NCBI GenBank assembly: GCA_015680685.1
Contig: MNCI01030540.1
Location: 197,203 to 261,202 of the forward strand
DNA: 64,000 bases
Direction of reading: 5' to 3'
Origin: Gnetum montanum
Lineage: Eukaryota > Streptophyta > Gnetopsida > Gnetales > Gnetaceae
Shown here: in pieces, positions 23,661-35,879 of the stretch
How positions within the stretch are numbered: the first letter of the stretch is position 1
Layout of the letters: every line of letters starts with the position of its first letter
Made by a program: the position numbers and the translations under genes
The notes under the pieces: generated by a model
What the model saw: the letters and a program-made list of their open reading frames with translations, nothing else
Databases searched by the model: none
What the model was told of the DNA's origin: nothing

Positions 23661-25933
23661 CTTGAAATACTCCTACTTAATGAATTAAAAGTCTTGGAAC
23701 AACATCAACTAGAAAAACCTAAGCTCTATAGGAGGAATATAAATAAGCAAATGGCAATGACATAAATTAACAAAAAATAAGAAAACAACTTCAAGGAAAC
23801 TAACATAATTGTGTTTGTTGTAAAAATTCCAACAATTAGTTTAGCTCCTAGCATTCAAGTCTTCTTAGTTCAAAACTTGCAACAAGCTTGAATAAAGCTT
23901 ACATAACAAGAAGCTTACAAGAAGAGAGTGCAATTGAAATTTGCTTCACATACCCTTTAAAGCATAATGCCTTGGATAAAGGTCAAATTATAGAGTTGTA
24001 ATTCATCATCAATTATGGTCAAATTAAGTCTTATAGATTACCTAATCTTTTTTGGTCATATTTTAGCCTTTTTATTTTCAGAAGTATCCTAACAAAATGT
24101 ATCTTATTCTTAAAATAATCCAAACCACCTTGCACTTATAACTCATTTTTTATAATGAACTTGTGGCATGTAATTAATGAATATGATTATAAAGTTATGA
24201 TTCAAAATGAACTTTAATTAACGTCAATCAATCGAGTTTAATTTTAGCTCAAAGGCATTGCTAGTTCCTTGTAAATAAATCAAAATGTTTATTGTAATTT
24301 TTTAAAAAAGGGCTTCAAACTCCGATGGCATCTTTCCGTTCAACGAAAACGTGAAATAACGTTGTTCATTGAAAACTAGAAGTTCATTATCCTTGGAACC
24401 CAAAATAGTAACAAATTGCAAAAATAGAATAGCGTTGCGCTAAACATGTAAGAAAAATTATGTGCGTAAAGCCCACAACAACAAATAGAACAAAGTTACA
24501 CTAATGTGCTCTGATAAACTTTGAAATTTTTCTTCGCAATCCATCGCAGAAAACCTAGCACGTGATAAGAAAAACATTTCTAAAAAAGGGTACAAATGTA
24601 CATACCCTGCCCATCATTGCTGTTACTGTCGACAAATTCTATTATCTGCTATCACCAATGGCAACGGCGTTCTGGGTTTGATCTCCTTTTCAATGGTTTC
24701 CTACAGGGGAATAAACGGTCTAAATGTGTTGTTTTCTTCGCAACAACCCTATTTTTATTTTTCGACATTTTTTCACGATGCCACCAATTGCAAATCGCAT
24801 CCACCTCGTAGTTTTAAATACTAAAATGCAGGGGTGTAGTTATTTATGCAACTTGCAATTTTTTATTTCTAGTGCATATCACATGATATACTGCAAACTG
24901 TAGTTCAAAGCAAAAAGGCGAGCAGCAAGGGCTTGCATTGTCAAGACGAAGTTTTGCGGCTCGCAGACATTGTCATAGTTACAATATTTGTGCAAGATGT
25001 ATGACATCGCAAGATTACGAATGTTTGATATGAACAGTGGAAAAGTGTGCATAGAAATTCTCAATTACATTAAATTAAAACAAAAATATGTAAATTGGGA
25101 CACAAGAGTAGATTGAAACTTCTTTAAATCATTTTGGCTATAATACTCTCTCACTGCTCAAGAACATACAAGCAAAGAACACAACATGGCTACCATGAGA
25201 GATAACATGATTGGGGACAAAATTTGTTGCATCTGAGAGATAAATACTAGCTTCAAATCATAACTTAGGGGAATTGTCTTTCCTACTAACATAGAGAGAA
25301 TTATTCACTCCAAGTAAGCATAAAGGTAGCCAACATCATAAACTTCTCTTCTTCATGTAACCTAGGCATTCTACTACATCAAATTTGAATGTGAAGAAGA
25401 TGAAATTCACTTGTAACTTTGGCTATGTTCATTACATTCTACCAATGAAAACTGAGAAATGTTACATTGTTATCCTTAAGAACCATAAATTAGATTTTCA
25501 AATCAAGTCATTGGATTTGGAATATGTCTCTAGCTTCTATAAATAATTTTCTACAGCATTTTTGAGTAGAAAGATTTTGTTGTTGATTTTTAGCAAGGCT
25601 ATTCTAACTTGACAATCTTTCGTTACTTGCCAAACCATTCTCATTTTCTAAAAACAAAAACAAAAACTAAATCTGCTCAACATAATTTTCAAGTTCAAGG
25701 ACACACTCTCTATCTGTGAGCACATTCTTTGCAACATTTGTGAATGTCTTTTTTAATTTTGGTATTTTTCCTATCCATCTTGCATTTGCATGGTCCTCAA
25801 ATGCTTCCAATTGCTCATCTAATTTGTAAACGTCTTTTTTGTTTTACTCATAGCAAGATATTGTAGTGCTCTGTAACTCATTATTATTTGATTTCCTAGT
25901 GGTTGATCTGAATGTCTTAGGTGTCATCCCTAA
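23661..25933. other. Intergenic DNA, mostly unassigned
   Basis: 23661-24300 may hold leader sequence of the copia relic but shows no LTR or primer site. 24600-24811 is an open frame of 71 codons without recognisable content. 24840-25040 carries the TGCAAG-type dispersed words seen at 10250-10700 and 20000-20760. 25080-25930 could be the 3' flank of the MULE relic; I see no motif there. Confidence 0.35.
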
Positions 25934-28146
25934 CTATGATGCCTTGTCATGGCTTGGAAACTCATAGGGCATAAATGAATTCAGCTCAAAAGGGATTCTT
26001 AAATCAAAATACTCATCTTTGAAGAAGAACATATATTCATTGGTATGTCCTTTGACCAATATCAAAACTTTCATTAAATGCTTGCAAAAATAACTGAGGT
26101 TGAGCCATCTAGACTCATAGAAAATATTGAAAGAGAACACACCTTGGACAGCTTGTACCAGGTATCCCGTTTCAAAGAATTTTGACTTTGCATAAGAGAT
26201 TGACTTGTTTACAATCATCATCATGGATTTCAATAGCCTTTTCCCATAACTTCTTATTGATTTCTCTATCCTTTCTATTTACTAGATATCCTACAACTTA
26301 AAGTCTTGCATTGTTCTAGTAATATAGTTGTACCTTTGTCAAAGTTCATATAATCCAATCAATGTGATGGTATTTCCTATTTTTGATATCTCTCAAGAAT
26401 TTCCTTTTTAGAAATCCATTATATGACTTCATAGCATTGTTTGTGTGTTGTTGAGCATGTGGAATATCACGATAGGCTTTTTCCCACATCCCTGAGACAT
26501 GAACATTTGAGCCAGTAGTAATATAACAAAAACAGAACATACAATGTAAATTTATTAATATTGTTATTGCAATATCAAATAAATATATACTTGCAAAATA
26601 TATCTCCATTTATCTACTGGATCTTTAGGTAACTGATGAAATAAACGTTCTATTGATGCACATTGACAAAGTTGTTAATTTCCACAACAACATCCATAGG
26701 AGTTTTGCATTCATTCATAATAAAGTTCAAATGTATTGCCATTGCCTTTCTCATTGTCGAATCTCTAACCTTTGTTGCCAAGTTATTCCTCCATGGCCTC
26801 CAACCATGCCAAATGCATAGAAACATATGATAACCAAATACCAACTCAATGATTTCAGATAATATTGCACATTAAATTCTGATATCTCCATGTTTTGAAC
26901 TAAACTTTAAAATTACACAATAAATTTTAGTGTTTTAACTATTACCTTACTACCTTCATTTCAACTTTTAAATCATCTAACATGAAAGCAATTCCTATCC
27001 ATCGTGGCTCTCATGACTTACATCTTCTCATCAATTCAAAAAGCCAAGCTATGAAATCCCTTTCTATACACCTAGAGGAGATCAACTATGCTATAGGAAG
27101 TTGATTGTAGTATGAATCGAAAGCCATGATTGTGTGAAGATGGAGTTGTTTAGAAAAAAATCCATTTATATTAGAAAAATGAACCAATTGCAATACAAAA
27201 TTTTCTTGACACATGGTTTCTAATGAATACCCAAAATTCTACTTACTTCATATTTGTTGGTGTTGAAGGTTGAATCCATAGCAAGAATGTTGTTTGGAGA
27301 TAGACCTATCATCATTTTCAGCATTCATGGTGATTGCAACCTAATGATTGTTGGGATAGACTGTTCGATATTTTCTTCTTGATAGTAAAAGAAAAAATAT
27401 GTGATCCTTTCATACCATAGGCATGTACTAATTTTATCATGCTCACTTTTTATGTATTTCAATGTAACATCTTTGCAAATATTATAAATGTCCTTTTTTA
27501 AAGAAAAAAAAACGTCTCTTTTCCATGATACCTTGAATTCTTATCCTTCATTGAATAGATCTTTAATATATCTCTCATAAATCATATCTACTAGAAATAT
27601 TTTATTCCAAAATGACATTATCTTTTGATGTATCTTAGGGGAAATATGTATTGAATAAGAATATCCTCTATCTAACATGGAATCAGGTAAACTATGACAA
27701 TAAGCTCTGGACGTGTCAACATGATTCATTTCTTTACATATAATGCATGCAACATGGTTAGCACCATGCATAATACAAACTGTGAAATTACATTGACAAC
27801 TAGTCTTGTTTCTTTTTCTTCCTTCCTTAGGTGCCACCCCTATGATAACATTTGAGCCATACAAGCAATGATAATTCATTCATGTATATTCATGGATATC
27901 AAATAGTACTCTAATAATATGCATTATACAAAATATTCAATAAACATTATTGAGGACATTAAAAATACAAGAAAACCTATCATGTACAACAAGTGTAGTG
28001 GTTTGAATGAAAGCGAGTTTCCTTCTCCCATTTCTATTGGTTTTTGTTCCTATAGAGAAATTCACAAGGTAACATTTTATTTCTATGTTCGCTTGCAATG
28101 AAATTGTCCACTCTTTCTTTGTATATCCAAGCAAAGGCATCATCAT
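25934..28146 (-). pseudogene. MULE (Mutator-like) transposase relic, copy 1
   Basis: Reading leftwards: 28146-27937, 27879-27541 (KRNKTSCQCNFTVC, a Cys-rich zinc-binding-like segment), a broken central part containing WHGWRPWRNN (26844-26650), then AQQHTNNAMKSYNGFLKR (26609-26346), and finally FCKHLMKV (26233-25934). The TNNAxxSYNxxLK block matches the conserved TNxAxESYHxxLK of MULE proteins with a SWIM domain, and the last motif looks like the CxH half of a SWIM zinc finger. MULE transposases cut and paste DNA through a DDE core. Here stops and shifts make it inactive. The terminal inverted repeats were not identified. The part 26206-28146 recurs in the second block. Confidence 0.6.
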
Positions 28147-30360
28147 AAAAATAGGACCATCTTACTACCATGTTATTTCCTAGAAATCAACATGCTCTCA
28201 CTTTCCTTGCATCTATTAGAAAATTTTTTTGGTCACTAACTCAAACTAAAATTCCACAATCTACAAACCATATAATTGACAAACACAACTTGCAAAATAA
28301 AATCAACATTCATACATATCTCAAAATCAACATGAACCTAATTTGTGATACTTCTCTTATACTAACTACAATTCTTCTTAAGTTTGTTCGTGAAATATAA
28401 AATATTTTTCAAGCGAGTGCAAACCACTACATCATGCAACCTCTCGTAGATTAAAGAGAAAACTATGATTTAATGCAACTTGTAATACCCTTGCAGGAAT
28501 GTCTAGTGATCTACACTTACTTGCAAATCGTAGCTTTCGATGAACAAACACACTTCTAGTAGGGGCTTCTAGAAGCCTACCAACTACCAGAAGTACACAT
28601 TCACTCTTACATCAATGTTTCCAATGGCTCATAAAGATTCTGGTAATATTTATTGAACACTGCAAGGGAGTGCAAGAAGCAATGCCCTCACCAACTCGTT
28701 TGGAAAGCATTATGCTTCCAGTCATCTGAAAGCACTTGCAAATCACAACTTTTGATACACAAACGCATATCTGCTAAACATTTTTAGAGACTGCGAGGGG
28801 TGCATCTAGTAGCCAACTTATAGGGGCTTTTGAAAGACTACCAACTACCAGAAGCACACATTCACTCTTGCATGGATGTTTTTGATAGCACGTAAGACTT
28901 TTGGCAATATTTTACTAAACACTGTGAGGGATTGCTAGTGGTAGCTCCCTCACAAAAACATCTGGAAAGCGTTATGATTTTGATAACTTAAAAATACTTG
29001 CAAATTGTAGCTTCTAATACACAAACGCATTTTTGCCAAACATTTTAAAAGACTGTGAAGGGATGCATCTAGTAGCCAAACCCCAACAACTTCCAGAAGC
29101 TTATGTGCTACCGGAAACACACATTCACTCTTGCATCAATGCTTCTGGTGGCCCATAAAGCTTCTAGCAATATTTTCCAAACACTGTAAGGGATTGCTAG
29201 TAGTAGTACCCTTGCAAGATTTTTCAAAAATTGTTATACTTCCAGTAACTTAAAAGTACTTGCAAATCATAGTTTCCGATGCACATACTCATTTTCAGTG
29301 AATATTTCCGAAGGCTAGGGGGGGTGTATTTACCAGCAAACTTGTAGGAGATTCTAGAAGCCTATGCACTATCGAAAACATGCATTCACTCTTACATGGA
29401 TGCTTCTAGTGGAACTGATAATATTTTACCGAACACTGCAAGGGATTGCTAGTAGCAGTTCCTACATAGAAATGTCTAGAAAGCATTATGCTTTTGATTA
29501 TTTGCAGTCACCTACAAATCACAGCTTCCAGTGCATTAGCATATTTTCATGGAACATTTCCAAAGATTGCAAGGGGGTGCATCTCACAGCCAACCCGCAG
29601 GTGCTTTCAGAAGTGTACGAGTAACCAGAACCACACATTCACTCTTGCATGAATGCTTTCAGTGGCCCGTAAAAATTTCAATAATATTTGTTGAACACTT
29701 GGAGGGACTGCTAGTAGCAATGCCCTCATAGAAATGTTTGGAAAGCATTATGCTTTTGGTGACTTGCAAATGCTTGCAAATTGTAACTTTCGGTGCACAA
29801 CAAATTTCTGCCAAACATTTCCAAAAATTGCAAGGGGTGCATCTAGCATCCTACCCATAGGTGCTTCTAGAAGCGTATGAGCAATTGAAAGCATTCATTA
29901 ACTCTTGCATGAATTCTTTTGGTGGCCAATAAAGCTTTTAGCAATATTTGTTGAACACTACAAGGGACTACTAGTAGCAATGCCCTCACAGGAAGGTCCA
30001 GAAAGCATTATGCTTCTAATAATTTGCACTTACTTGCAAATCACAGCTCTCATAGAGCTTTTCTGAAAACTACATGAAGGTACATCTAGCAGCCAACACA
30101 CACGGGCTTTCAGAAGCCTACATTTATTGTGGGCTTGCTACTTCTGATGCATCCTAGAGTTTTCGTTCCTATTTTCCATGTTTTATGACTAACTAAGGAA
30201 GGCACTGTTCTCACGGTCTATGTTACAATAATTTTGAAATATGTGCGATAAAATACACATGATGGTAAAATGAACATTATACATGCCAATCATGCTTTCA
30301 TCTTTACATACATCATGTTGATGAACGACCACCAACCATATTCATCTTCTTTATCCAAGA
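26206..30360. repeat. Tandem segmental duplication, block 1 (MULE relic plus array)
   Basis: This 4.15 kb block is followed at once by a diverged second copy, 30361-40430, which is interrupted by element A. Matching points: 26206-26290 with 30361-30440, 26346-26609 with 30490-30760, 26625-26710 with 30780-30790 plus 36690-36780, 27541-27879 with 37600-37910, and 30120-30340 with 40165-40425. Order and orientation agree throughout. Confidence 0.8.
28430..30140. repeat. Tandem array of about 259 bp units, block 1 (six units)
   Basis: The anchor CATTCACTCTT (or close variants) occurs at 28598, 28859, 29122, 29383, 29636 and 29892, spacing 253-263 bp. Units carry AGAAGC, AACACTGCAAGGGA, GGAAAGCATTATGCTT, CTTGCAAATC and GGGTGCATCTAG words. 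The differences are mostly transitions. There is no coding frame across units. Confidence 0.85.
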
Positions 30361-30785
30361 CTTGTTTGCAATCATCATTGTAGATTTCAATAAACTTTTC
30401 CCATGACTTCTTATTGATTTCTCTATCCTTTCTATTTACTAGATATCTTGCAGCTTTAAGTCTTGCATTGTTCTAATAATATAGTTGTACCTTTGTCAAA
30501 TTTCATATAAGCTAATCAATGTGATGGTATTTCCTATTTTTGATATGTCTCAAAAATTTTCCTTTTAGAAATCCATTATAGAACTCCACAACATTATTTG
30601 TGTGTTGTTGAGCATGTGGAATATCATGATAGGATTTTGCCCACATCCTTAAGAAATGAATGTTTGAGCCCATAGTAACAAAACAAAAATGGAGCATACA
30701 ATCTAAATTTATTAATATTGTTATTGCAATATCAAATAAATATATACTTGCAAAATATATCTACATTTATCCATTGGCTCTTTAG
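30361..30785 (-). pseudogene. MULE transposase relic copy 2, C-terminal part
   Basis: The open part 30697-30512 contains AQQHTNNVVEFYNGFLKGKF, homologous to the TNNAMKSYNGFLKR block of copy 1. The gene is interrupted by element A at 30790. Its N-terminal part resumes at 36693-38200. Confidence 0.6.
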
Positions 30786-30790
30786 GTAAC

Positions 30791-31585
30791 TGATGAGCCG
30801 CGATATTGCGTCGTCCCCTGCGATATCGTAGCCCATCACCAATTCAATAAATAAGAGGTGGCCTTCCCTTGTTTCTTCATCTAGAGATAGACCCTTAGCT
30901 AAATTCTTGCAATTTTGCCATTCTAAAGTTAGAATAATTTCCATGTGCCCGTAGTAGGAGTCTCAAAGTGAACGGATCTTTATTCAAGCAATTTGTACCT
31001 GAGCACACATTGTGTCCGATAATAAAGATGAACTTTTGGATAAACCTTGCAACATATGGACTAAGCTAAATATGATTTAATTACTATTAAATGTTTAAAT
31101 ACTTTTCTAGATAATTAATCTGTCTTCACCCTTATCTCCTAGTAACGCAGAATGAGTACGACTTGATCACGAGCATTTAAGTGTGACTACTTGGTAAACC
31201 AGTAGCATACTTAGGTCATGCACTTGGTAATCCCAGTGGTAGTCATGAACGAAGTTCAGGATGTGTACGGATGATCGAGGAACAGATGCTCATCGCACTT
31301 AGGCTAGTTTAGATTCTCTCTTACCCTTTCTCTCTTAACTTAGTTAATATTATCTTCCATTGCCTTCAGGAGTAGCATTAGGGTTAGAAACCATATCATA
31401 CACCTAGCTCTGGACTAAACCATACGTGACAAAGCTAATACTAGTCCAAGTGGGAAGACAGCGAATTGTGACCTAAGGCTAACTATCTAGATGCCACAAC
31501 TAGTCCATCTACAGAGTTTGATCGGATCACGCGTGTAACACTCGTATTCGTATGGTTGAGTGTAGGGGTACCTCGCCACTCATCA
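30791..31585 (+). repeat. Element A 5' LTR
   Basis: 795 bp, 13 bp shorter than the 3' LTR, mainly because part of the U3 palindrome cluster is missing. At the TATA position it reads CAATAAATA where the 3' LTR reads CTATAAATA. AATAAA lies at 31021-31026. By a hand count the two LTRs differ at roughly 60 of about 735 aligned bases (about 8 percent). Confidence 0.9.
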
Positions 31586-31586
31586 T

Positions 31587-31604
31587 TGGCACCATTGCTG
31601 GGGA
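31587..31604 (+). promoter_or_regulatory. Primer binding site, tRNA-Asp type (element A)
   Basis: TGGCACCATTGCTGGGGA starts two bases after the 5' LTR. It differs at three positions, all transitions, from TGGCGCCGTTGCCGGGGA, the tRNA-Asp complementary site I know from Athila/Tat elements. Confidence 0.8.
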
Positions 31605-31763
31605 CAGTGCTAGTTATCTAGATTAGTTATATCATACCAGGCCGTTGTACAAGAATTAACAATATATCTTTTAGAAAGAAATAATTATAAAAATTCACAT
31701 ATAAATTCACACACAATCACACAACCAAGCCTCTCCTACAGGACTATAGTAATTCCATATCTA

Positions 31764-33869
31764 ATGAGGCAATTCATTGGAGAACCAACAGAATTGATGA
31801 TGAAGATGAAGTCTGGAGTACTCAACCTTATGCAAGTGTCCCCTACGTTTATGAACACCCCAACGATACTCAGACTCTCGTCATCCAACTCTGACACCTC
31901 TAGTGAGGATGAGACATCCCATGGAACGAGGAGGCCCAAAAGGCCTAGGACCTTCTCAATAACTAACAAGAACTTATTGAGGGATGATTGGAAGACTTAC
32001 AAAAGTCATAATGAGTTTTACAGTTCCTTCTCTTCCTCTACCCCTTCAACATCAGATTGTGACATGAATGACTATCTTTCAAGCGGTCGACAACAAAGAA
32101 AATCAAGAATGCCAACATAAACGAAGGAAACATCATTCCAACTCACAAACTCACAACCTACTTAGTGATGATGAACCCCTGCTGGCCACTAAGAGCCTAA
32201 TGCCAATACAAGAGGCTGTTTGAATCTCACGTAGGCATTGTAAAGAGAGCCATCTACCCAGGCTCAATTTAAATAACTTTCCCAATTTTTCAGGAGGCTA
32301 TGACTTAGACCCACAACAACATTTACAAGTCTTCTATGAAGCCTGCACATGGAACGACATTGATAACGGTTGGCAAAAACTTAAGCTCTTTCCTATGACA
32401 CTCATTGGCTAAGAAAAAGTATGGTATAGATCGTTAAAACCAAATTCAATACAACGTTGGCCAACAATGGTAGAACTCATTAACAAAAGATATCAAACCT
32501 ACGCAAGAGTGTCAGCCTTAAGGAAAAAAATCCAAGAGTGGAAACAAGCACAACATGAACCCTTGGACATGGCCTTAGAAAGATATTGTGCACTGTTAAA
32601 CAACTGTCCAGGCCATGGGTTCTCCGAGAAAAGGCTAATGTATCGTGTCATTGATGGGCTTCGTGATGAAACAAGAAAGACCCTAGGGATGTATGCCCAA
32701 GGTCAACTATACGAACTACGAACCCATCATCTCCAAGAGCTTATTAAGCATGTAGCAAAAGAAGAAGGAGAAATGGCTAGATGGGAGAGTGTTGAAAAAC
32801 ATCAACAGGACCAAAATCTCAACTTAACAAAGTTCCATGATCATAAAAGGAGAAATCAACCTATCACAAGGAGAAAGAATCACCTTTTCCAGTACAACAA
32901 ACATCAGAGGAAGTTATGACAAAGATCAATAAGATGTTGGAATGGACATATAAAAAGTGTGGAGAATATATTGATATTATTGGAGATAGAGTTTTGACAA
33001 CCCAAGAAACAAGACAAAACATCAGTAGACACTCAGAAAGAAGGAATGAAGAAAATAAGAGTTCAACTGCCAATCATACATATGAATGTAACATATGCCT
33101 GTACAATCACCCCAAGGGCCAATGCCCAATCTTGTTACATTTATATGAGCATTGGGGAAGCACGTTACATCCAGAGTTCGTACAGAGATACTGTGTTCGA
33201 TCACAGTGGCAACAATCCCAATCGTGGGGGAAACCATCCCTACACTGGAGACACCCTTCATATTATTTGAATCTAAATGCTTATATAGTTCAACATCCTA
33301 TTTCTCCCACTAGGCCAACATACTCTATCTTACCACATTACCATTCTCCACAATACTAGTAGCCCGTGTCCTCAACACAACCACTACCTTGTGCACCTTA
33401 CACTTCTCCTAATTTTCAACATTCTCATCCTTTTCCTCCTTCTACATTGCCACCAACTGTTCCTAAGGTGTCTGTGCCACAGCAACAACCCACGAACGTC
33501 ACTTGTGCTACTACTACCAACAGTAGTGAGAGGCCTCCTCAACATCAAAAGCGTCCCTTCTTTAGACATGATTGTAAGAAGGGACAACACAATTCCAAGG
33601 CCACTGCATCCTCCAACTCAGCACAAGTCCAACATTGTGGTGCATCGTTCTCTTCGAACCCAATGCCTCGTGTTACTTCAACAAGGCCACCAATTAACAC
33701 TCCAACAACCATACGGCCCAATGAATACAACCATGGCGAGCGACATCCTGATCCTTGCATACCATCTAATGGTCCCAATTATCATAGTGGGTCAACTTGT
33801 TATCCAGAAACTACATCTTATAAATTGCCCCACTATGCTTACTATAATCAAGTGTGTGAACCCCGATAG
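31764..33869 (+). pseudogene. Element A gag polyprotein, lightly damaged
   Basis: The frame opens at 31764 with an S/T- and charge-rich N-terminus. It shifts near 32100, passes two in-frame stops before 32467, and then reads 32467-32919, 32916-33359 and 33366-33869. The retrotransposon gag domain runs from FSGGYDLDPQQHLQVFYEA (about 32290) through WPTMVELINKRYQ and KKIQEWKQAQHEPLDMALER to GLRDETRKTLGMYAQGQL. A zinc knuckle CNICLYNHPKGQC (about 33087-33125; spacing C-x2-C-x3-H-x4-C as in Athila-type gags) follows, then a long P/S/T-rich tail. Gag forms the particle that packages element RNA. It is the best preserved retroelement gene in the window, needing about four corrections. No protease or pol follows. 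Confidence 0.75.
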
Positions 33870-33929
33870 GGTAAGTATGACCAAGTTCCAATATTTCCAA
33901 CATGCAAGAATCCCCATCGTCATTTATTA

Positions 33930-35160
33930 ATCCTTGCCATCCTCAACTGTTTAGCTATGGGGGATATCCATCATTCTAATAGCAAGCAGGATTAATAAAT
34001 ACTTTTCATTTTCTTTAATTTTACAAATTTTTGTTTTACAAATTTCTTTAACTTTTCTTCTTTTTTGTTTTACAACATCATTCATACTTTTTCGTTTAGT
34101 TGTGTGTTCACTTATTTTGTTAGGTTCATGACCTAATAAGTGCTCCTAGAGATGGTATGAACTATATTCTATGGGTTTGCTAGTGTTTGGTTTTTACCTT
34201 TAAGTTACAATGCTGATATGATGGTATGGTTCTTTTGATATAATAGGCAATGAGTCCATCCATGCATCCATAAAATTCTATGGTATCTCTTAGCTTGGAA
34301 ATGTACAATCCCTTTCCTTAAATAATAAGAACTCTCACCGAATCAATGACTGGGCATTTCTCAAACTAAGGAAGGCCTCAAGGATTGAAAAATGTGTGAC
34401 TTCAAGGGGATTTGATGCATTTGTGTTGGCCATTCTCTTGGGTGCTTGAATGTTTTCTTCTTGAGTTTTCTTACTGTTCCAATGTTACCCCATTATTGGG
34501 ACGCTAAGTTAATAAAAATAAAAATAATAAGTCTTTACATGGTGTGGTTCTCACACACAAAAAAAGAAGAAAAACACACACACACAACAGAAAAAATAAG
34601 TGAGAATTCAAAGCACACACCTTAGACGAAATAATCACTTGGGATACAAGCACTGGTTATGGGACTAAACAAATATGTTTCCTCTAACTAAGGCCCTTCC
34701 TCGCTTCCTACTTTCTCCTTTCTCGTTTCGTCGGAATGGTGGTGGCTCTTTGAGGGATGCATTCCTGTTACTTCATGTGGATGGATTGGCCAAATGTATT
34801 AATGTGAAGTCACTGGATGTGGCTTGTTTGGGGCTGGAGTTGGAATGAGATCTACTTAGTCACATTAAACATTAACACACAAGGGTCTGTACATCACCTT
34901 GTTCTTGAGACTCCATTTCATTCTCTTCTTTCCACTGTTCTTCCTCCATTTTTCACCTCATTGCCGGTTGTATTAGTAGTCTATATTTTGGTTGATGCAT
35001 TGTTTTCTTTTTGGTAAACTCTTGTGATTAATACTTTAACTCTTGCTTCCAAATGATATTTCTAGAGCCTACGGACTCTTTGAATGTGGGAATGTCAAGG
35101 CATTAAGGGCATGATCCTGCTTTGGGGAGGACCCACTAGCATTCCTATTTGGTGCATCAG
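33930..35160 (+). other. Element A: conserved non-coding block normally found after pol
   Basis: It begins at TATGGGGGATA near 33957, matching the sequence after pol in element C (near 13044), and runs parallel to C and B up to the GGGCATGA...GGGAGGACCCA words near 35110-35140. It includes a CA-rich, A-rich stretch (34550-34600) that forms the loop of the hairpin listed separately. Confidence 0.65.
34541..34621 (+). promoter_or_regulatory. Conserved post-pol hairpin, element A
   Basis: GGTGTG (34541-34546) faces CACACC (34616-34621). TTCTCAC (34548-34554) pairs with GTGAGAA (34600-34606), followed by the same TTCAAAG. Compared with element C, two base pairs have changed on both sides (C-G to T-A and T-A to C-G), so pairing is kept. 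Confidence 0.6.
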
Positions 35161-35179
35161 TTACCTTCTTTCCCTTAAA

Positions 35180-35810
35180 CATTTTCACAATCAATTTTTA
35201 TTTTGTTCATTTCCATCTCTGACATCCATTTCATTGGCATTCTAGTTGTCTCTTTTTCTTCATCTTTATTTTTCCTTTTCCTTTTATTTTTTCATTCTAT
35301 CGCTACCGGAGGTTCGTTCTCAGTCATGGGGGTCTTGGTCCAATGTTTTCGATTTTCTCTCAACCCCTACACCTTTGGTAGTTACCACTGTTATATCTCT
35401 AGAGTCCGCATCAGCCATATCATAGCTTAGCCAATGGACCTTACACTGAGGCAAGGTATCAACTGCATTGCGATTCATGTACCCTTGCTAATATAAGACT
35501 ATGTTGTGTGTGCATATGGCAATCATACAACAACGGATTGGATCTGGAAAGAACACTTGGAATGGATCGGTGCCAAAGCAATTATGCAAGGAACAAGATC
35601 GATGGTGCCCTTATGGATGGACAATGAAAAGCGCAATCTTGGCATTGGCAGCAACAGACTTCTTCTCTCTCCTCTCTCAGCTACCAAATAAGGCCTAATG
35701 TCAAATGTATAAAGTGTTCACTCTTATTTTCATGAACACTAGTTTTGTCATGTTTTGTAATGATGATCCATTCACATGTCACCCTGTTTACCATTAGTTT
35801 CATTCAAGTC
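35180..35810 (+). other. Segment of element A without counterpart in B or C
   Basis: Between the shared post-pol block and the shared sequence before the polypurine tract lie about 630 bp that I cannot match to the other two elements. An open frame of 61 codons (35506-35691) contains TTTDWIWKEHLEWIGAKA and MVPLWMDNEKRNLGIGSN, which looks protein-like but is not recognised. It could be captured host sequence or a remnant of a diverged post-integrase ORF. Confidence 0.35.
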
Positions 35811-35879
35811 AATAATCCCATACCTTCCCAATATTTTGTAAGGAACTCGAGGACGAGTTTTTATTTAGTCATGGGGGTA

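Noticed and set aside
33391-33930. Open frame of 179 codons (plus strand)
   Set aside because: It is the shifted frame of the P/S/T-rich tail of element A gag; the low-complexity C-rich sequence keeps several frames open.
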